A stretch of 64,000 nt of DNA from an uncultured Methanoregula sp. (GCF_963662735.1 NZ_OY759744.1:1406153-1470152), one strand, 5' to 3'; shown: positions 54,024 through 62,673, numbered from the stretch's first letter. The notes: a model not told the origin generated them from the letters alone. Numbers and translations are program-made.

Positions 54024-54055
54024 TAAACTAAACATAAGTTTAATTAACTGAACAT
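54024..54055. promoter_or_regulatory. Candidate TetR operator in the divergent promoter
   Basis: Inverted repeat TAAACT (54024-54029) and AGTTTA (54037-54042). On the minus strand two related 12-mers, GTTCAGTTAATT and GTTTAGTTTATT, start exactly 20 bases apart, two helical turns. The tract lies between the TetR gene and the efflux cassette. Confidence 0.45.
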
Positions 54056-54187
54056 TTGTACACTATGCAGGGACATGAGACCCGCTGGATCAAGGAAATT
54101 GAGGAGGAGATGGCGATTCGGATGGAAGAAGCACAGGACAACGGAGACAGGAAGTGTGAGTGGAATGCCGGAAAAACCGGAGAACCC

Positions 54188-55444
54188 ATGAAATTTTTTT
54201 CCCGGGTGTTCATCATCCTGTCAGTGATTGTGTTCCTGGCAGTCCCGGTGGCCGCAATCGATACAGGGGCCAGCACCACAAATCCTACGGTGATCATCAC
54301 GGACTACCGGGTGACCCCGGCAGTGCTCCTGCCCGGGGACCGGGGAACGGTTACCCTCACCATTAAAAATACCGCGGAGAGCGCTTCGGTCAAAGAGAAC
54401 AGCGGCATCACGACCGGTGGTATATTCGCCAACACGAAGAGTACGGACATCAACGTCTTTATCGAGAATGTTCACCTTGAAGGCAACGGTGTTGCCATTC
54501 TCACCGGTGACTTTAACCGGCTTGGTGAGCTCGGCCCCGGCCAGGCAGTCCCGGTCACGTTCGTTATCCGGGCCCCTGAAAAAGACGGGATCTATTTCCC
54601 CGAGGTCTGGATCGATGTGAAAGATGCGAGGAGTACCCGGTACCCGGTCATGGTCAATGTCAATACCGATATCTCAACCCAGAAGAAACCCGCCCTTTCA
54701 GTCACACAGCAGCTGCCGGAAATGGTCGCCCCCGGAGAGAAATGCACGATTGGGATCGGTATTACGAATACCGGTCTCACCCGGGCGAGCGATATTGCGA
54801 TGATCATCAATTCGACCACGAAATCTCTCATCCTTACCACTTCCGGCCGCTATTACCGGGAGCATCTTGATCCCGGTGAAGGTACGAACCTGACCCTGGG
54901 ATTAGCAACCGACAAGAATACTCCCCTCGGTATCGACCCTGTTACACTTATCATTACATACCACGATCCCGACGGGACGCCCGAACGACAGGTGGAGACA
55001 ATTGGTATCCCGGTAAAGGGGAAGGCAGAAGTCGCTGTCAAGTCCCTTACCACCGACCCGGTCCGCCCGGTGCCAGGCAGCACCTTCACGCTGATCCTCC
55101 GGGCAGAGAACACCGGGACCGATCAGGCGACTTCGGTACGGGCCACTCTCGACAGCCCATTTACAGGCACGAAGACTGCGTTCATCGGATCCATTGACAA
55201 GAACAGTGATGCTCCGGCAATCTTTTACCTGCAGGCAACAAAGGACGGGACCCTGCCGGCCAATGTGACGATCAGCTACCATGATGATTTCGGTTTCCAC
55301 ACGATCGATGAACCGGCAACGGTCACGACAAGCCCGTCAGCCGGGCTCCTGCCGGTTGTAGTTGTGGTCATGGCGATCTGTCTTATCGCGGGAGCGGCAT
55401 ACTGGTACTTCCGCCTCGGGCCGGGGAAGAGGAATGGGGAATAA
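54188..55444 (+). CDS. Exported CARDB-type beta-sandwich protein with C-terminal membrane helix
   Basis: A 418-residue surface protein: signal peptide (FFSRVFIILSVIVFLAVPVAA), repeated Ig/CARDB-like domains (LLPGDRGTVTLTIKNTAES, VAPGEKCTIGIGITNTGL, VPGSTFTLILRAENTGTD), and a C-terminal helix (LLPVVVVVMAICLIAGAAYWYF). It resembles the exported partner of archaeal MacB-like ABC systems. GGAG lies before the ATG at 54188. It overlaps the permease gene by 11 bases. Confidence 0.85.
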   Translation: MKFFSRVFIILSVIVFLAVPVAAIDTGASTTNPTVIITDYRVTPAVLLPGDRGTVTLTIKNTAESASVKENSGITTGGIFANTKSTDINVFIENVHLEGNGVAILTGDFNRLGELGPGQAVPVTFVIRAPEKDGIYFPEVWIDVKDARSTRYPVMVNVNTDISTQKKPALSVTQQLPEMVAPGEKCTIGIGITNTGLTRASDIAMIINSTTKSLILTTSGRYYREHLDPGEGTNLTLGLATDKNTPLGIDPVTLIITYHDPDGTPERQVETIGIPVKGKAEVAVKSLTTDPVRPVPGSTFTLILRAENTGTDQATSVRATLDSPFTGTKTAFIGSIDKNSDAPAIFYLQATKDGTLPANVTISYHDDFGFHTIDEPATVTTSPSAGLLPVVVVVMAICLIAGAAYWYFRLGPGKRNGE

Positions 55445-56651
55445 CGAGAGCGGGTGGCGGGTCTCGGTCTACCTTGCCGTTCGGGCGATCAGACGGGGCA
55501 ACCGCAGCACGCTCCTCCTCACGATCCTGATCATTGCCCTTGTTGTGGTGCTGATGAACTTCCTCGGCATGATCATAGGGGGGGTCATAACGCTTTACAA
55601 TGACCAGATGATCGATTACCAGTACGGTCACGTAACGATCGAGCCCCGGGACAAGCAGACCTCTATCGGAAATGCTGACGGCCTCGTGAAACGTCTCCAG
55701 GGGATCCCCGGAGTGACTGGTGTCACGGCCCATACCAGCACGGGGACTACCATAACGAACACGAAGAACGGGAAATTCCAGACAAAGTCCCTCGTGGCGT
55801 TCGACCCGGTAAACGAGCAGGAAGTCACGCACTACCAGATGGTCATGGTGGACGGGGATTACCTGAGCAAGGGGGATACCGGTGAAATCATGATCGGGAT
55901 CCTCCTTGCCGGTAACGAGGACGAATCGCAGGACAAGCTCCCCTCTCTCGGGGGAGTCAAGGTCGGCGACCATGTCGATGTGGCTTACAGCAACGGCGTG
56001 GTGAAGACCTACCGGGTGAAGGGAATCTACGAGACCCTGGGCGCCCTGATCGATTCTTCTGCTTTTGTGACGCGGGATGAGATGGATTCGATCATGCATT
56101 CGGAGAACCAGGCAACCGAGGTTCTTGTCCGGGGCACTTCGGCCGATGACGCCCCGGCGCTGAAATATACGATCATGAGTTATGGTGTTGAGGAGAAGGT
56201 GAAGACCTGGAGCGAGAAGGGGAAGGGAATCCTTGGCGACGCCATCTCAAGCCTCAATCTGGTGAAGAACATCATGACGTTCGTCTCCCTTATCGTGGCG
56301 AGTGTCGTGGTCTTCATCGTGACTTACATCAATATCATCAACCGCAAAAAACAGATCGGGATCCTGAAAGCGATCGGTATCCGTAAGCAAATCATCGTAG
56401 GAAGTTACCTTCTCCAGATAATCTTCCAGTGTGCCTGCGGGATCGCTCTCGGTACCCTGATGCTGAACGCGATCCGTTACGTTCTCACGATCTACCGGAT
56501 CCGGTTTCCTATGGGGGACCTCACACCGGAGATCGAATATGGGGCGCTTGCGGTCAGCCTTGCACTGCTCTGCCTGGTGTCCCTGGTATCGGCATATATC
56601 CCGGCAAAGCAGGTGGCGGATGAAGAGATCCTTGATGCAATGAGGGGCTGA
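55434..56651 (+). CDS. FtsX/MacB-type ABC transporter permease
   Basis: A 405-residue membrane protein: an N-terminal helix (STLLLTILIIALVVVLMNFLGMIIG), a large periplasm-side domain of about 220 residues, then three helices with the FtsX signature NRKKQIGILKAIGIRKQIIVGSYLLQ. It works with the following ATPase, probably to export or to drive mechanical changes outside the membrane. Confidence 0.9.
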   Translation: MGNNESGWRVSVYLAVRAIRRGNRSTLLLTILIIALVVVLMNFLGMIIGGVITLYNDQMIDYQYGHVTIEPRDKQTSIGNADGLVKRLQGIPGVTGVTAHTSTGTTITNTKNGKFQTKSLVAFDPVNEQEVTHYQMVMVDGDYLSKGDTGEIMIGILLAGNEDESQDKLPSLGGVKVGDHVDVAYSNGVVKTYRVKGIYETLGALIDSSAFVTRDEMDSIMHSENQATEVLVRGTSADDAPALKYTIMSYGVEEKVKTWSEKGKGILGDAISSLNLVKNIMTFVSLIVASVVVFIVTYINIINRKKQIGILKAIGIRKQIIVGSYLLQIIFQCACGIALGTLMLNAIRYVLTIYRIRFPMGDLTPEIEYGALAVSLALLCLVSLVSAYIPAKQVADEEILDAMRG

Positions 56652-56652
56652 C

Positions 56653-57366
56653 ATGATCGAAGTAGAGGATCTGAAAAAGATCTACAGGATGGGTCTCGTA
56701 GAAGTTGCTGCCCTCAAAGGCGTCTCGGTGCAAATCGGGAAAGGGGAGTTTGTCGGGATTATGGGACCGTCAGGGAGCGGGAAGTCCACGCTTCTCCACC
56801 AGCTCGGTCTTCTCGATACGCCCACAAACGGCAGGATCCTGCTCGATGGCACGGATGTGACCCGGCTCTCAGATGAGGCCCGGACCCGGTTCCGGCTCAT
56901 GCATCTCGGGTATGTCTTCCAGGACTATGCACTTGTCTCGGAACTGACGGTTAAGGAGAACGTGGCGATCCCGGCGATTGCGCAGGGCCGTCCCCTGTCC
57001 GAATGCTATGCCGCCGCAACAGAGATGCTGGAGAAGGTAGGACTGCACCGGCGGCTCGATCATCTTGTATACGAGCTATCCGGCGGCGAGCAGCAGCGTG
57101 TTTCCATTGCCCGTGCCCTTGTGAACCATCCCGCGATCGTTTTTGCGGACGAACCGTGCGCAAATCTCGATACGGAGAATTCCCGGACCGTGCTCGAACT
57201 CTTCCGGTCGGTTAACCGGGATCTCGGGCAGACGATCGTCATGGTCTCGCACGAGCCGTGGCACCAGAAGTATTTCGACCGGATCATTTTCATCAGGGAC
57301 GGGACGCTGGACGAGGAGCGGGTTGTCCGGGAGGGGAAGGGTGCCGGCTATCCCGGTTGCGAGTGA
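56653..57366 (+). CDS. MacB/LolD-type ABC transporter ATPase
   Basis: A 237-residue ATPase: Walker A GPSGSGKST (38-46), Q-loop FQDYALVSELTVKENV, signature LSGGEQQRVSIARALV, Walker B IVFADEPCANLD, His-switch VSHEPW. It begins one base after the FtsX-type permease stop. Its unusual switch region, HEPWHQKYFDR, is intact. Confidence 0.92.
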   Translation: MIEVEDLKKIYRMGLVEVAALKGVSVQIGKGEFVGIMGPSGSGKSTLLHQLGLLDTPTNGRILLDGTDVTRLSDEARTRFRLMHLGYVFQDYALVSELTVKENVAIPAIAQGRPLSECYAAATEMLEKVGLHRRLDHLVYELSGGEQQRVSIARALVNHPAIVFADEPCANLDTENSRTVLELFRSVNRDLGQTIVMVSHEPWHQKYFDRIIFIRDGTLDEERVVREGKGAGYPGCE

Positions 57367-57460
57367 GACGGTGCCGGTTTTTCCGGTTATCCCTAAGAAG
57401 TAAAAAAGGATCTGCGAAACTCGCGGGGAGTTTTCCCATCATCGGGGTTTTTCTCCTTCC

Positions 57461-57531
57461 GTTGCGAGTGGCGGACCCCGGGACCGGGTTGGGTGGAGGC
57501 CATCGTCAAGTGCCGGAACCGGAGGCACTGA
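57461..57531 (+). repeat. Short dispersed repeat, copy E
   Basis: GGCGGACCCCGGGACCGG, GGCCATCGTCAAGTGCCGG and AACCGGAGGCACTGA; the left third of the family is missing. It lies between convergent genes. Confidence 0.8.
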
Positions 57532-57578
57532 AAAGAGGTACGGACGGGTCGAATACGAACGTGAAACGAACTAACCGT

Positions 57579-57854
57579 TCAGATCCTGCCGTACTTTTTA
57601 TGCACCTGTTCCGTGGTCATGATCTCGTTGACGATGATTTCCTCGCCATCGGGATAAAAGAAGATAGTGTACCGGTATGACACGTGCATGCGGTACCGTT
57701 CCTTTTTCATCGTGAGCCGCTTGATATCGCCAGTCGCGTGCGGATGATCCGCGAGACGATCGATATGCTCGCCTACAATACGAAGATCCTTGTCGGGGAT
57801 GCATGAGAGAAATTTTATCGCCCGTTCCGTGATCCGTATCTTCACGGTTATCAC
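57579..57854 (-). CDS. RelE/ParE-family toxin
   Basis: A 91-residue RelE-fold protein (TVKIRITERAIKFLSCIPDKDLRIVGEHIDRLADHPHA, then RYRMHVSYRYTIFFYPDGEEIIVNEIMTTEQVHKKYGRI). The likely start is GTG at 57854, overlapping the antitoxin stop as GTGA; the longer open frame is read inside the antitoxin. Confidence 0.8.
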   Translation of the reverse strand: MITVKIRITERAIKFLSCIPDKDLRIVGEHIDRLADHPHATGDIKRLTMKKERYRMHVSYRYTIFFYPDGEEIIVNEIMTTEQVHKKYGRI

Positions 57855-58084
57855 GTCTTTGAAAGGCCGAGACCTTTCTTTGCCTTTTCCCACGGAACGG
57901 TCTTTTCAGTTGCATCGATCTCATCGAGATCCGCTATGAGCTGCTTGCGCTGGTGCTCGGATATGAGTTCGGCGATCGTATCGTCGAATGTCTGGCCCGG
58001 TTTCCGGAGGTTGGAGAGGGTGGCCCAGGTACCCGGCGTCAGGGCAACTCTTTTATTCGCGATCTCTCCTTCTGCTGATGACAT
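57851..58084 (-). CDS. Antitoxin of RelE-type module (DUF7557/RHH-like)
   Basis: A 77-residue protein: VALTPGTWATLSNLRKPGQTFDDTIAELISEHQ looks like a ribbon-helix-helix DNA-binding domain of archaeal antitoxins, and the C-terminal charged part would wrap the toxin. The exact Pfam name is uncertain. It overlaps the toxin start by four bases. Confidence 0.75.
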   Translation of the reverse strand: MSSAEGEIANKRVALTPGTWATLSNLRKPGQTFDDTIAELISEHQRKQLIADLDEIDATEKTVPWEKAKKGLGLSKT

Positions 58085-58234
58085 GGTACACATACCTCAT
58101 CCGATCGGTTGCAATCCGGATCGTATACAATTCATTCATGATTGACACGCTGGTACAGCATGGTGATATTGACAAGATTGACAGGATTTCCTATTAAAGA
58201 TATGGCTCGATGCAATTGGCAAGGTTGCTACTGT

Positions 58235-58330
58235 GTGCGTCCGGGCGGGGCCGGGCTTGTGGTGATTGAGTGGACCCGGGACCGGATGGGGACCAGGCCC
58301 ATTGTCAATTGCCGGAACCGGGGGTACTGA
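58235..58330 (+). repeat. Short dispersed repeat, copy F
   Basis: One of the most complete copies: GTGCGTCCGGGCGGGGCCGG, GCTTGTGGTGATTGAGTGGA, CCCGGGACCGGATGGGGA, then CCCATTGTCAATTGCCGGAA and CCGGGGGTACTGA. Confidence 0.85.
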
Positions 58331-58362
58331 GAATTGCCCGCGTATCCGCAATTTGTAGCCGA

Positions 58363-58977
58363 TCAGATCCAGTTTCCGAGAACTGCAATACCAAATCCGA
58401 TGATAATAAGTCCGGAAATCCGGTTTATCCATTGCAGGGTACTGGAATGAATCTTTTCGCGAATCGAACCAAAACCCAAACTCAGGATTGCATACCAGAG
58501 CACTGAACCGAAGAATATTCCGATTACCAGTAGAGATGTTGAGAGATAATTATTTCCCGTAATCCCACCGCCGAGCCCGGCCATAATCCCTGCAAACATG
58601 ATGATGGTCATCGGGTTCATCAGAGTCAGTACGAATGTTGAATAATATGCCCGGATGAGACCGCTTCCATTTTCGGAAGTCAGCTTTTCGGAGGTTTGGG
58701 TGAACAGGGTCTGGAGCCCGAGGCAGACCAGAATACCTCCTCCGAAAATGTGCAGCCATGTCATATGGTCAAGCAGGAAACCGGAAATAATCGTTAAACC
58801 GAATCCAATTACGCATGCATACAAAAAATCAGCGGTTGCTGCTCCAAGTCCGGAAACAAAACCTGTCATCCATCCTTCGGTTAATGTTCGTTTGATGCAT
58901 AAAATCCCAATAGGTCCTATCGTCGCAGCGAATGAAAAACCGATAATAATACCCATTACGAGGAAATCTACGTTCAT
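58363..58977 (-). CDS. LysE/RhtB-family exporter
   Basis: A 204-residue membrane protein with six predicted helices and the LysE-family start FSFAATIGPIGILCIKRTLTEGWMTGFVSGLGAATAD, plus the mid-protein block LTLMNPMTIIMFAGIMAGLG. Family members export amino acids or related compounds. It lies alone on the minus strand between repeat copies F and G. Confidence 0.87.
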   Translation of the reverse strand: MNVDFLVMGIIIGFSFAATIGPIGILCIKRTLTEGWMTGFVSGLGAATADFLYACVIGFGLTIISGFLLDHMTWLHIFGGGILVCLGLQTLFTQTSEKLTSENGSGLIRAYYSTFVLTLMNPMTIIMFAGIMAGLGGGITGNNYLSTSLLVIGIFFGSVLWYAILSLGFGSIREKIHSSTLQWINRISGLIIIGFGIAVLGNWI

Positions 58978-59208
58978 TATCGGTAACCTGCCTGACTGAA
59001 TCCTGTATTGTCTCCGAAAAGTGAACTTTTTTTATTGGCTCTTTCTGCCAAGATCATCATCGCTGTTTCATTGACAAATACCTTTTCCATGTGCTGCTCT
59101 CCCGTTAATATTCCGTCGGAGGGACCCGGCGGGTTGAGTCTCCTGCCGGTTGTAGAACAAAAAGAGCTGATGATGCTTCGGTCATATCCACTCACCTTCC
59201 CTGTCTAA

Positions 59209-59260
59209 CCGCGTGCGTGTGGTGCGGGGCCGGTATTGATTGGGCGGACCCGGGACCGAT
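59209..59260 (+). repeat. Short dispersed repeat, copy G (truncated)
   Basis: CGCGTGCGTGTGGTGCGGGG, CCGGTATTGATTGGGCGGAC and CCGGGACCG match the left two thirds of the family; the right end is missing. It lies upstream of the MntA gene. Confidence 0.75.
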
Positions 59261-59355
59261 CTACTATTAAGGCATGGCCCGGGACATGTCGTTCAAGTGA
59301 AGGAGAAGACCATGCATTTTTTACCGTCCGAAGACTATCATCTTTTATCGGAACC

Positions 59356-59646
59356 ATGACATCGGGTGGGGAGATACGGGAAGTCCTGCGGAAATGCCTG
59401 CCGGAGATCCATGAAAAATACGGCGTGACGTCCATCGGTATCTTTGGATCCTACGCTCGCGGAGAAGCAGCCCCGGCCAGTGATATCGATATCATCGTTG
59501 AATTCGATCGCCCGATCGGCTGGGAGCTGGTCGACCTCACCGATTATCTCGAATCTGTTCTCCATCACAAAGTAGACCTGGTTATACGGAGATCCCTTCA
59601 TCCCCTGATCCGGGATACTATCCTCGCCGAGGTTCAGTACGCATGA
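59356..59646 (+). CDS. MntA-like minimal nucleotidyltransferase antitoxin
   Basis: A 96-residue nucleotidyltransferase with the motif GSYARGEAAPASDID (Gly31, Ser32, Asp43, Asp45) and the later active-site Asp in HKVDLVIRRSL. In known MntA/HepT modules this enzyme AMPylates a Tyr of the HEPN toxin and so silences it. I start at MTSGGEIREV; the longer frame begins in the repeat. It overlaps the toxin gene by four bases. Confidence 0.9.
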   Translation: MTSGGEIREVLRKCLPEIHEKYGVTSIGIFGSYARGEAAPASDIDIIVEFDRPIGWELVDLTDYLESVLHHKVDLVIRRSLHPLIRDTILAEVQYA

Positions 59647-59990
59647 CCGCCCGGTCTCCCGCATTGTACCTTTCAGAAATTGTAGCTTCGATGGATAAGA
59701 TCGAACGTTACGTTGCCGGATTATCCTACGATGAATTCATTCTTCGCGAGCAGACGGTCGATGCAGTTGAGCGAAACATTGAGAAGATCGGCGAAGCTGC
59801 GGCGGCGATTCCCGATGATGTCAGGAGCCGGCATCCCGAGGTGCCCTGGAAAACGATCGTCGGCCTGAGAAACAAGGTTATTCATCATTATTTTGCCGTA
59901 GATCACGAAGTTATCTGGCAGATTGTTACGAAGAATATCCCGGCGACCAAAGGAAAGATTGCCGAGATCCTCCGGGAATATTCACGGTGA
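59643..59990 (+). CDS. HepT-like HEPN toxin (DUF86)
   Basis: A 115-residue HEPN RNase. The catalytic motif Rx4HxY is Arg76-NKVI-His81-His-Tyr83 in GLRNKVIHHYF; Tyr83 is the site modified by MntA in characterised systems. The N-terminal helices (YLSEIVASMDKIERYVAG) form the dimer face. Coupled to MntA by ATGA overlap. Confidence 0.9.
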   Translation: MTARSPALYLSEIVASMDKIERYVAGLSYDEFILREQTVDAVERNIEKIGEAAAAIPDDVRSRHPEVPWKTIVGLRNKVIHHYFAVDHEVIWQIVTKNIPATKGKIAEILREYSR

Positions 59991-60012
59991 CCAACCGGTC
60001 ATCCCCTCCCGT

Positions 60013-60110
60013 GGCAGGCCGCGTGCGTCTGGGCGGGGCCGGGCTTTGTACTGATTGGGCGGACCCGGAACCTGATGGGGAGAAAGCTGTCGTCAAGCGC
60101 TGGTACAGAG
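60013..60110 (+). repeat. Short dispersed repeat, copy H
   Basis: GGCAGGCCGCGTGCGTCTGG, GCGGGGCCGGGCTTTGTACT, GATTGGGCGGACCCGGAACC, GATGGGGAGAAAGC, GTCGTCAAGCGCTGG: nearly full length. It lies between the convergent HepT gene and hydrolase gene. Confidence 0.85.
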
Positions 60111-60335
60111 GACGCTTTGATCCGCGGCTACCCGCTACCTGATGATTGTTCCTGACAAAAGCGATTGCCATTCCTGCACTGCCGGAGATTCATACCCGAT
60201 AAAAAAAATCTGAGCAGAGTCCGTACCATTTTTTCAATCAGGCTCCGCAAAAAAGATTCGGAAAATTTTCAAAAATATTTTTTTGGAAACGTTTTCCCGG
60301 CAAATCTCCCGGAAAATATTCCCCTCTCAAAAAAA

Positions 60336-61202
60336 TTATGGCGCTGCGTATGGCGCTGACTCGTTCATCCCCAGGAAGTCGAGCCCGTTCATCCCGTACT
60401 CGACCGGTGCCTCCTGGGACCCGATATGCGGAAGTCCCTTGAACCGCACGAGCCACGAGCCGTTGATCTGCGTGGTCATCCTGGCTGCAACTGCATCGGG
60501 CGTAATGACATCGGCCGTACCTTCAACCATCATGACACTCTTCTGGATGCCGGGCAGCTTGTCCCATGACCCGTTCCAGGCGAGGTCCGCTTCAGCTTCA
60601 TGCCGTATCCCCGCAGGATAGGTTGAATTGGGAGCGGCAACCGATTCGAGAATGCCAAGCAGTGTTTTTGTTTCGGGGATACGGACGCTGTAGGAAACGG
60701 AATCGAGGACCAGTTTCCGGACGCGTTCGGGGTGATCGATGACCAGTTGCTGGGCGATCGAAGATCCCATGGAGACGCCGTACACGTTCATGCTGTCATA
60801 CCCGAGAGCGGGCATGATCGCGGCAGCGTCATCAGCGTACAGGGCAACGGTATGCGTCCCATTACTGTCGCTGCTGTATCCCATTCCCCGGTGGTCGTAG
60901 GTATAGACATGGTATTTCGTAGCAAGGATGCCGATGAACGTCTGGTTCCAGGAATCGATGGTCTCGCCGAATCCCGCAAGCATCAGGAGCGGTTCGCCGG
61001 ATCCGAATTCCCGGTATCCCAGGGAAACCCCGTTGACCTGGACGTGCTTTACGGGAGTTGCGTTGAACGATACGGTCGGATAGTTGTGCGACGGCGTGAC
61101 CTGTGGCTGGGCAGGGGCGCTGGATGTACTTGTGCAGCCCGCCATAGCGATGAGGCAGATGGTGAGAGCAATGGTCAGGATGGAAGTGTGGTTCTTGTTC
61201 AT
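60336..61202 (-). CDS. Secreted lipoprotein alpha/beta hydrolase
   Basis: A 288-residue exported hydrolase: signal peptide with lipobox MAGC, a Ser/Pro/Thr linker, then an alpha/beta hydrolase with oxyanion segment LLMLAGFGETIDSW, YDHRGMGYSS, Ser nucleophile in YGVSMGSS and the acid VEGTADVITPDA. The C-terminal His is probably in GLPHIGSQEAP. GAGGAACCC precedes the ATG at 61202. The substrate is unknown. Confidence 0.85.
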   Translation of the reverse strand: MNKNHTSILTIALTICLIAMAGCTSTSSAPAQPQVTPSHNYPTVSFNATPVKHVQVNGVSLGYREFGSGEPLLMLAGFGETIDSWNQTFIGILATKYHVYTYDHRGMGYSSDSNGTHTVALYADDAAAIMPALGYDSMNVYGVSMGSSIAQQLVIDHPERVRKLVLDSVSYSVRIPETKTLLGILESVAAPNSTYPAGIRHEAEADLAWNGSWDKLPGIQKSVMMVEGTADVITPDAVAARMTTQINGSWLVRFKGLPHIGSQEAPVEYGMNGLDFLGMNESAPYAAP

Positions 61203-61389
61203 AACGGGTTCCTCTGAAAACGGTTTGTTTTCTCCTGTCATGGGATTTGGGGCTTCGCCTTGAAAAATGATTCTTATTGATTGTCTCCCGGTCAAAGTCC
61301 CGCTTGTTTTTAAAAGCAGCCGCAGAGTTCCGCCGGACCGCACAGACATTCATTCATACTCCGAAACGATGTCACCCGCAATCCGGAGG

Positions 61390-61938
61390 GAGGCCGGGCG
61401 AACCCGGGGTCCGGTGAGGTGGAGGTCGTTGTCACCAGATGGCCTTCCGACGGGCATCCGGGGGATGACCCCCAAATCCCGGCTGCCTTCTGGCACTATA
61501 CCCGCTGCACCGGCGCACGGATCTTCCCGTTTTTCCGGAAAAAACGTTGGTTTTCGGGTGCCGGAAGGACCCCTTTTATTTTCGGACCATAGCGGCCTCC
61601 TGGAGCTCGTTGGGTCCCGGGACAGGCTACCGGGGCGTCCGGTTTTTGCGCATTTTCAAACGCTTCTAAATTGCACGGTTTTTTCGCGATTAAAACGGGT
61701 ATTTTTAAGAAAAAACGATTTAAACAAAGAATTTTTCCGGCTGTTGGCACCATTTCCACTGCCGAATTTTTTTGGGATACGGCCCGGAAATCTCTCCGTC
61801 GGAGAATGATCCGTGGGGGACTTACGGTCTTCTCCCCATGGGGGTATATATGGAGAGGGCAGTTCCCGGGTGGGGGATGAGGGCGGCGGGGCCGGTTTAG
61901 TACCGGACCCGTCGTCAATAGCCGGAACTGTGGGACTG
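61390..61938 (+). repeat. Long duplicated intergenic element, copy 2
   Basis: Second copy of the element at 52741-53320, same orientation. Its left end (GCGAACCCGGGGTCCGGTGA from about 61398) and right end (61881-61938, GTACCGGACCCGTCGTCAAT) again carry parts of the short repeat. The central segment from about 61587 is almost identical to copy 1. The TATA-like stretch is GGTATATATGGAG (61845-61857). It lies upstream of the hydrolase gene and downstream of HicA. Confidence 0.85.
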
Positions 61939-62002
61939 AAAATGGCAGGTACTACGCGATTACTTTTGAAAAAATCTGACAGCGATCCTCAAGGTTCCTT
62001 TC

Positions 62003-62224
62003 TTACCGGAATCCCCGTTTGAAATCCTCGACATCGATCCCGGCCTGCTTGAGGATCCCGATCAATGTTCCCTTCTTTAGTTCCCGGTGGAGCGGGACCG
62101 AGAAGACCCGCCATTCTTTTTGAACGACAATGTGGCTCGCAGACTGCCGCTTGATCTCGAATCCCTGTTTCGCAAGGTACTTGACCAGATCTTCTCCGGC
62201 AATGACCGGGAGTTTAAGCGACAT
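62003..62224 (-). CDS. hicA: HicA-family toxin
   Basis: A 73-residue double-stranded-RNA-binding-like toxin: KLPVIAGEDLVKYLAKQGFEIKRQSASHIVV with catalytic His31, then VFSVPLHRELKKGTLIGILKQAGI. HicA cleaves mRNA. I start at MSLKLPVIAG (62224), giving the family length and an 11-base overlap with hicB. Here antitoxin precedes toxin, the reverse of the classical hicAB order. Confidence 0.9.
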   Translation of the reverse strand: MSLKLPVIAGEDLVKYLAKQGFEIKRQSASHIVVQKEWRVFSVPLHRELKKGTLIGILKQAGIDVEDFKRGFR

Positions 62225-62438
62225 CCGCCACTTCGACCTTGGAGATTTCGCGGTGATGCGCAGGAGATTTCTTGTGTAACTCTTCCCGCTGGACTTCGAG
62301 AACAAGTTCTATTGCTTCTTTGATATTGGCAAGCGCTTCTTCCCGGGTCTCACCCTGGCTGATCGCCCCGGGGATCTCGACGCACTGGACCGTGAAACCG
62401 CCTTCTTCCTGGGGTTCGAGCACCACCGTATATTTCAT
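62214..62438 (-). CDS. hicB: HicB-family antitoxin (short form)
   Basis: A 74-residue protein with the HicB partial RNase H fold: YTVVLEPQEEGGFTVQCVEIPGAISQGETREEALANIKEAIELVLE. The usual C-terminal DNA-binding domain is missing, as in many archaeal short forms. It neutralises HicA; autoregulation by DNA binding is unlikely without that domain. Confidence 0.9.
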   Translation of the reverse strand: MKYTVVLEPQEEGGFTVQCVEIPGAISQGETREEALANIKEAIELVLEVQREELHKKSPAHHREISKVEVADVA

Positions 62439-62509
62439 AGGTACTCATTATTCACGAAAGAGTATACAATTTTTCCTCTGGGATCCACGGTTTGGCAAGG
62501 GTTCCTTTC

Positions 62510-62617
62510 GTGCCGGCCGCATCCGTTGGGGCGGGGCCGGGCTTGCGGTGACTGGGCGGACCCGGTGCCGGGTTGGAACCGAGGCCGTCGTCAATTGCCG
62601 GAACCTAGAGCACTGAG
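62510..62617 (+). repeat. Short dispersed repeat, copy K
   Basis: Nearly complete copy: TGCCGGCCGCATCCGTTGGG, GCGGGGCCGGGCTTGCGGTG, ACTGGGCGGACCCGGTGCCG, GAGGCCGTCGTCAATTGCCG, GAACCTAGAGCACTGA. It lies in the divergent spacer between hicB and the phosphoesterase fusion gene. Confidence 0.85.
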
Positions 62618-62673
62618 GTCCATTGTAAAAAATATTTCAAAATCCTTATCCGTGTACTCGCGGAGAGAATCTA

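Noticed and set aside
58977..59195. Frame of 72 codons (or 37 from an inner Met) upstream of the LysE-type exporter
   Set aside because: Its stop overlaps the exporter start, which is suggestive, but there is no clear ribosome site and the N-terminal half is low quality.
61267..61809. 180-codon frame across long element copy 2
   Set aside because: Copy 1 has frame-breaking single-base indels at equivalent places, so the frame is not conserved.
57461..62617. Short repeat as a coding module (peptide like GRTRDRMGTRP)
   Set aside because: The reading frame through the right half differs between copies because of indels, so the peptide is not conserved.
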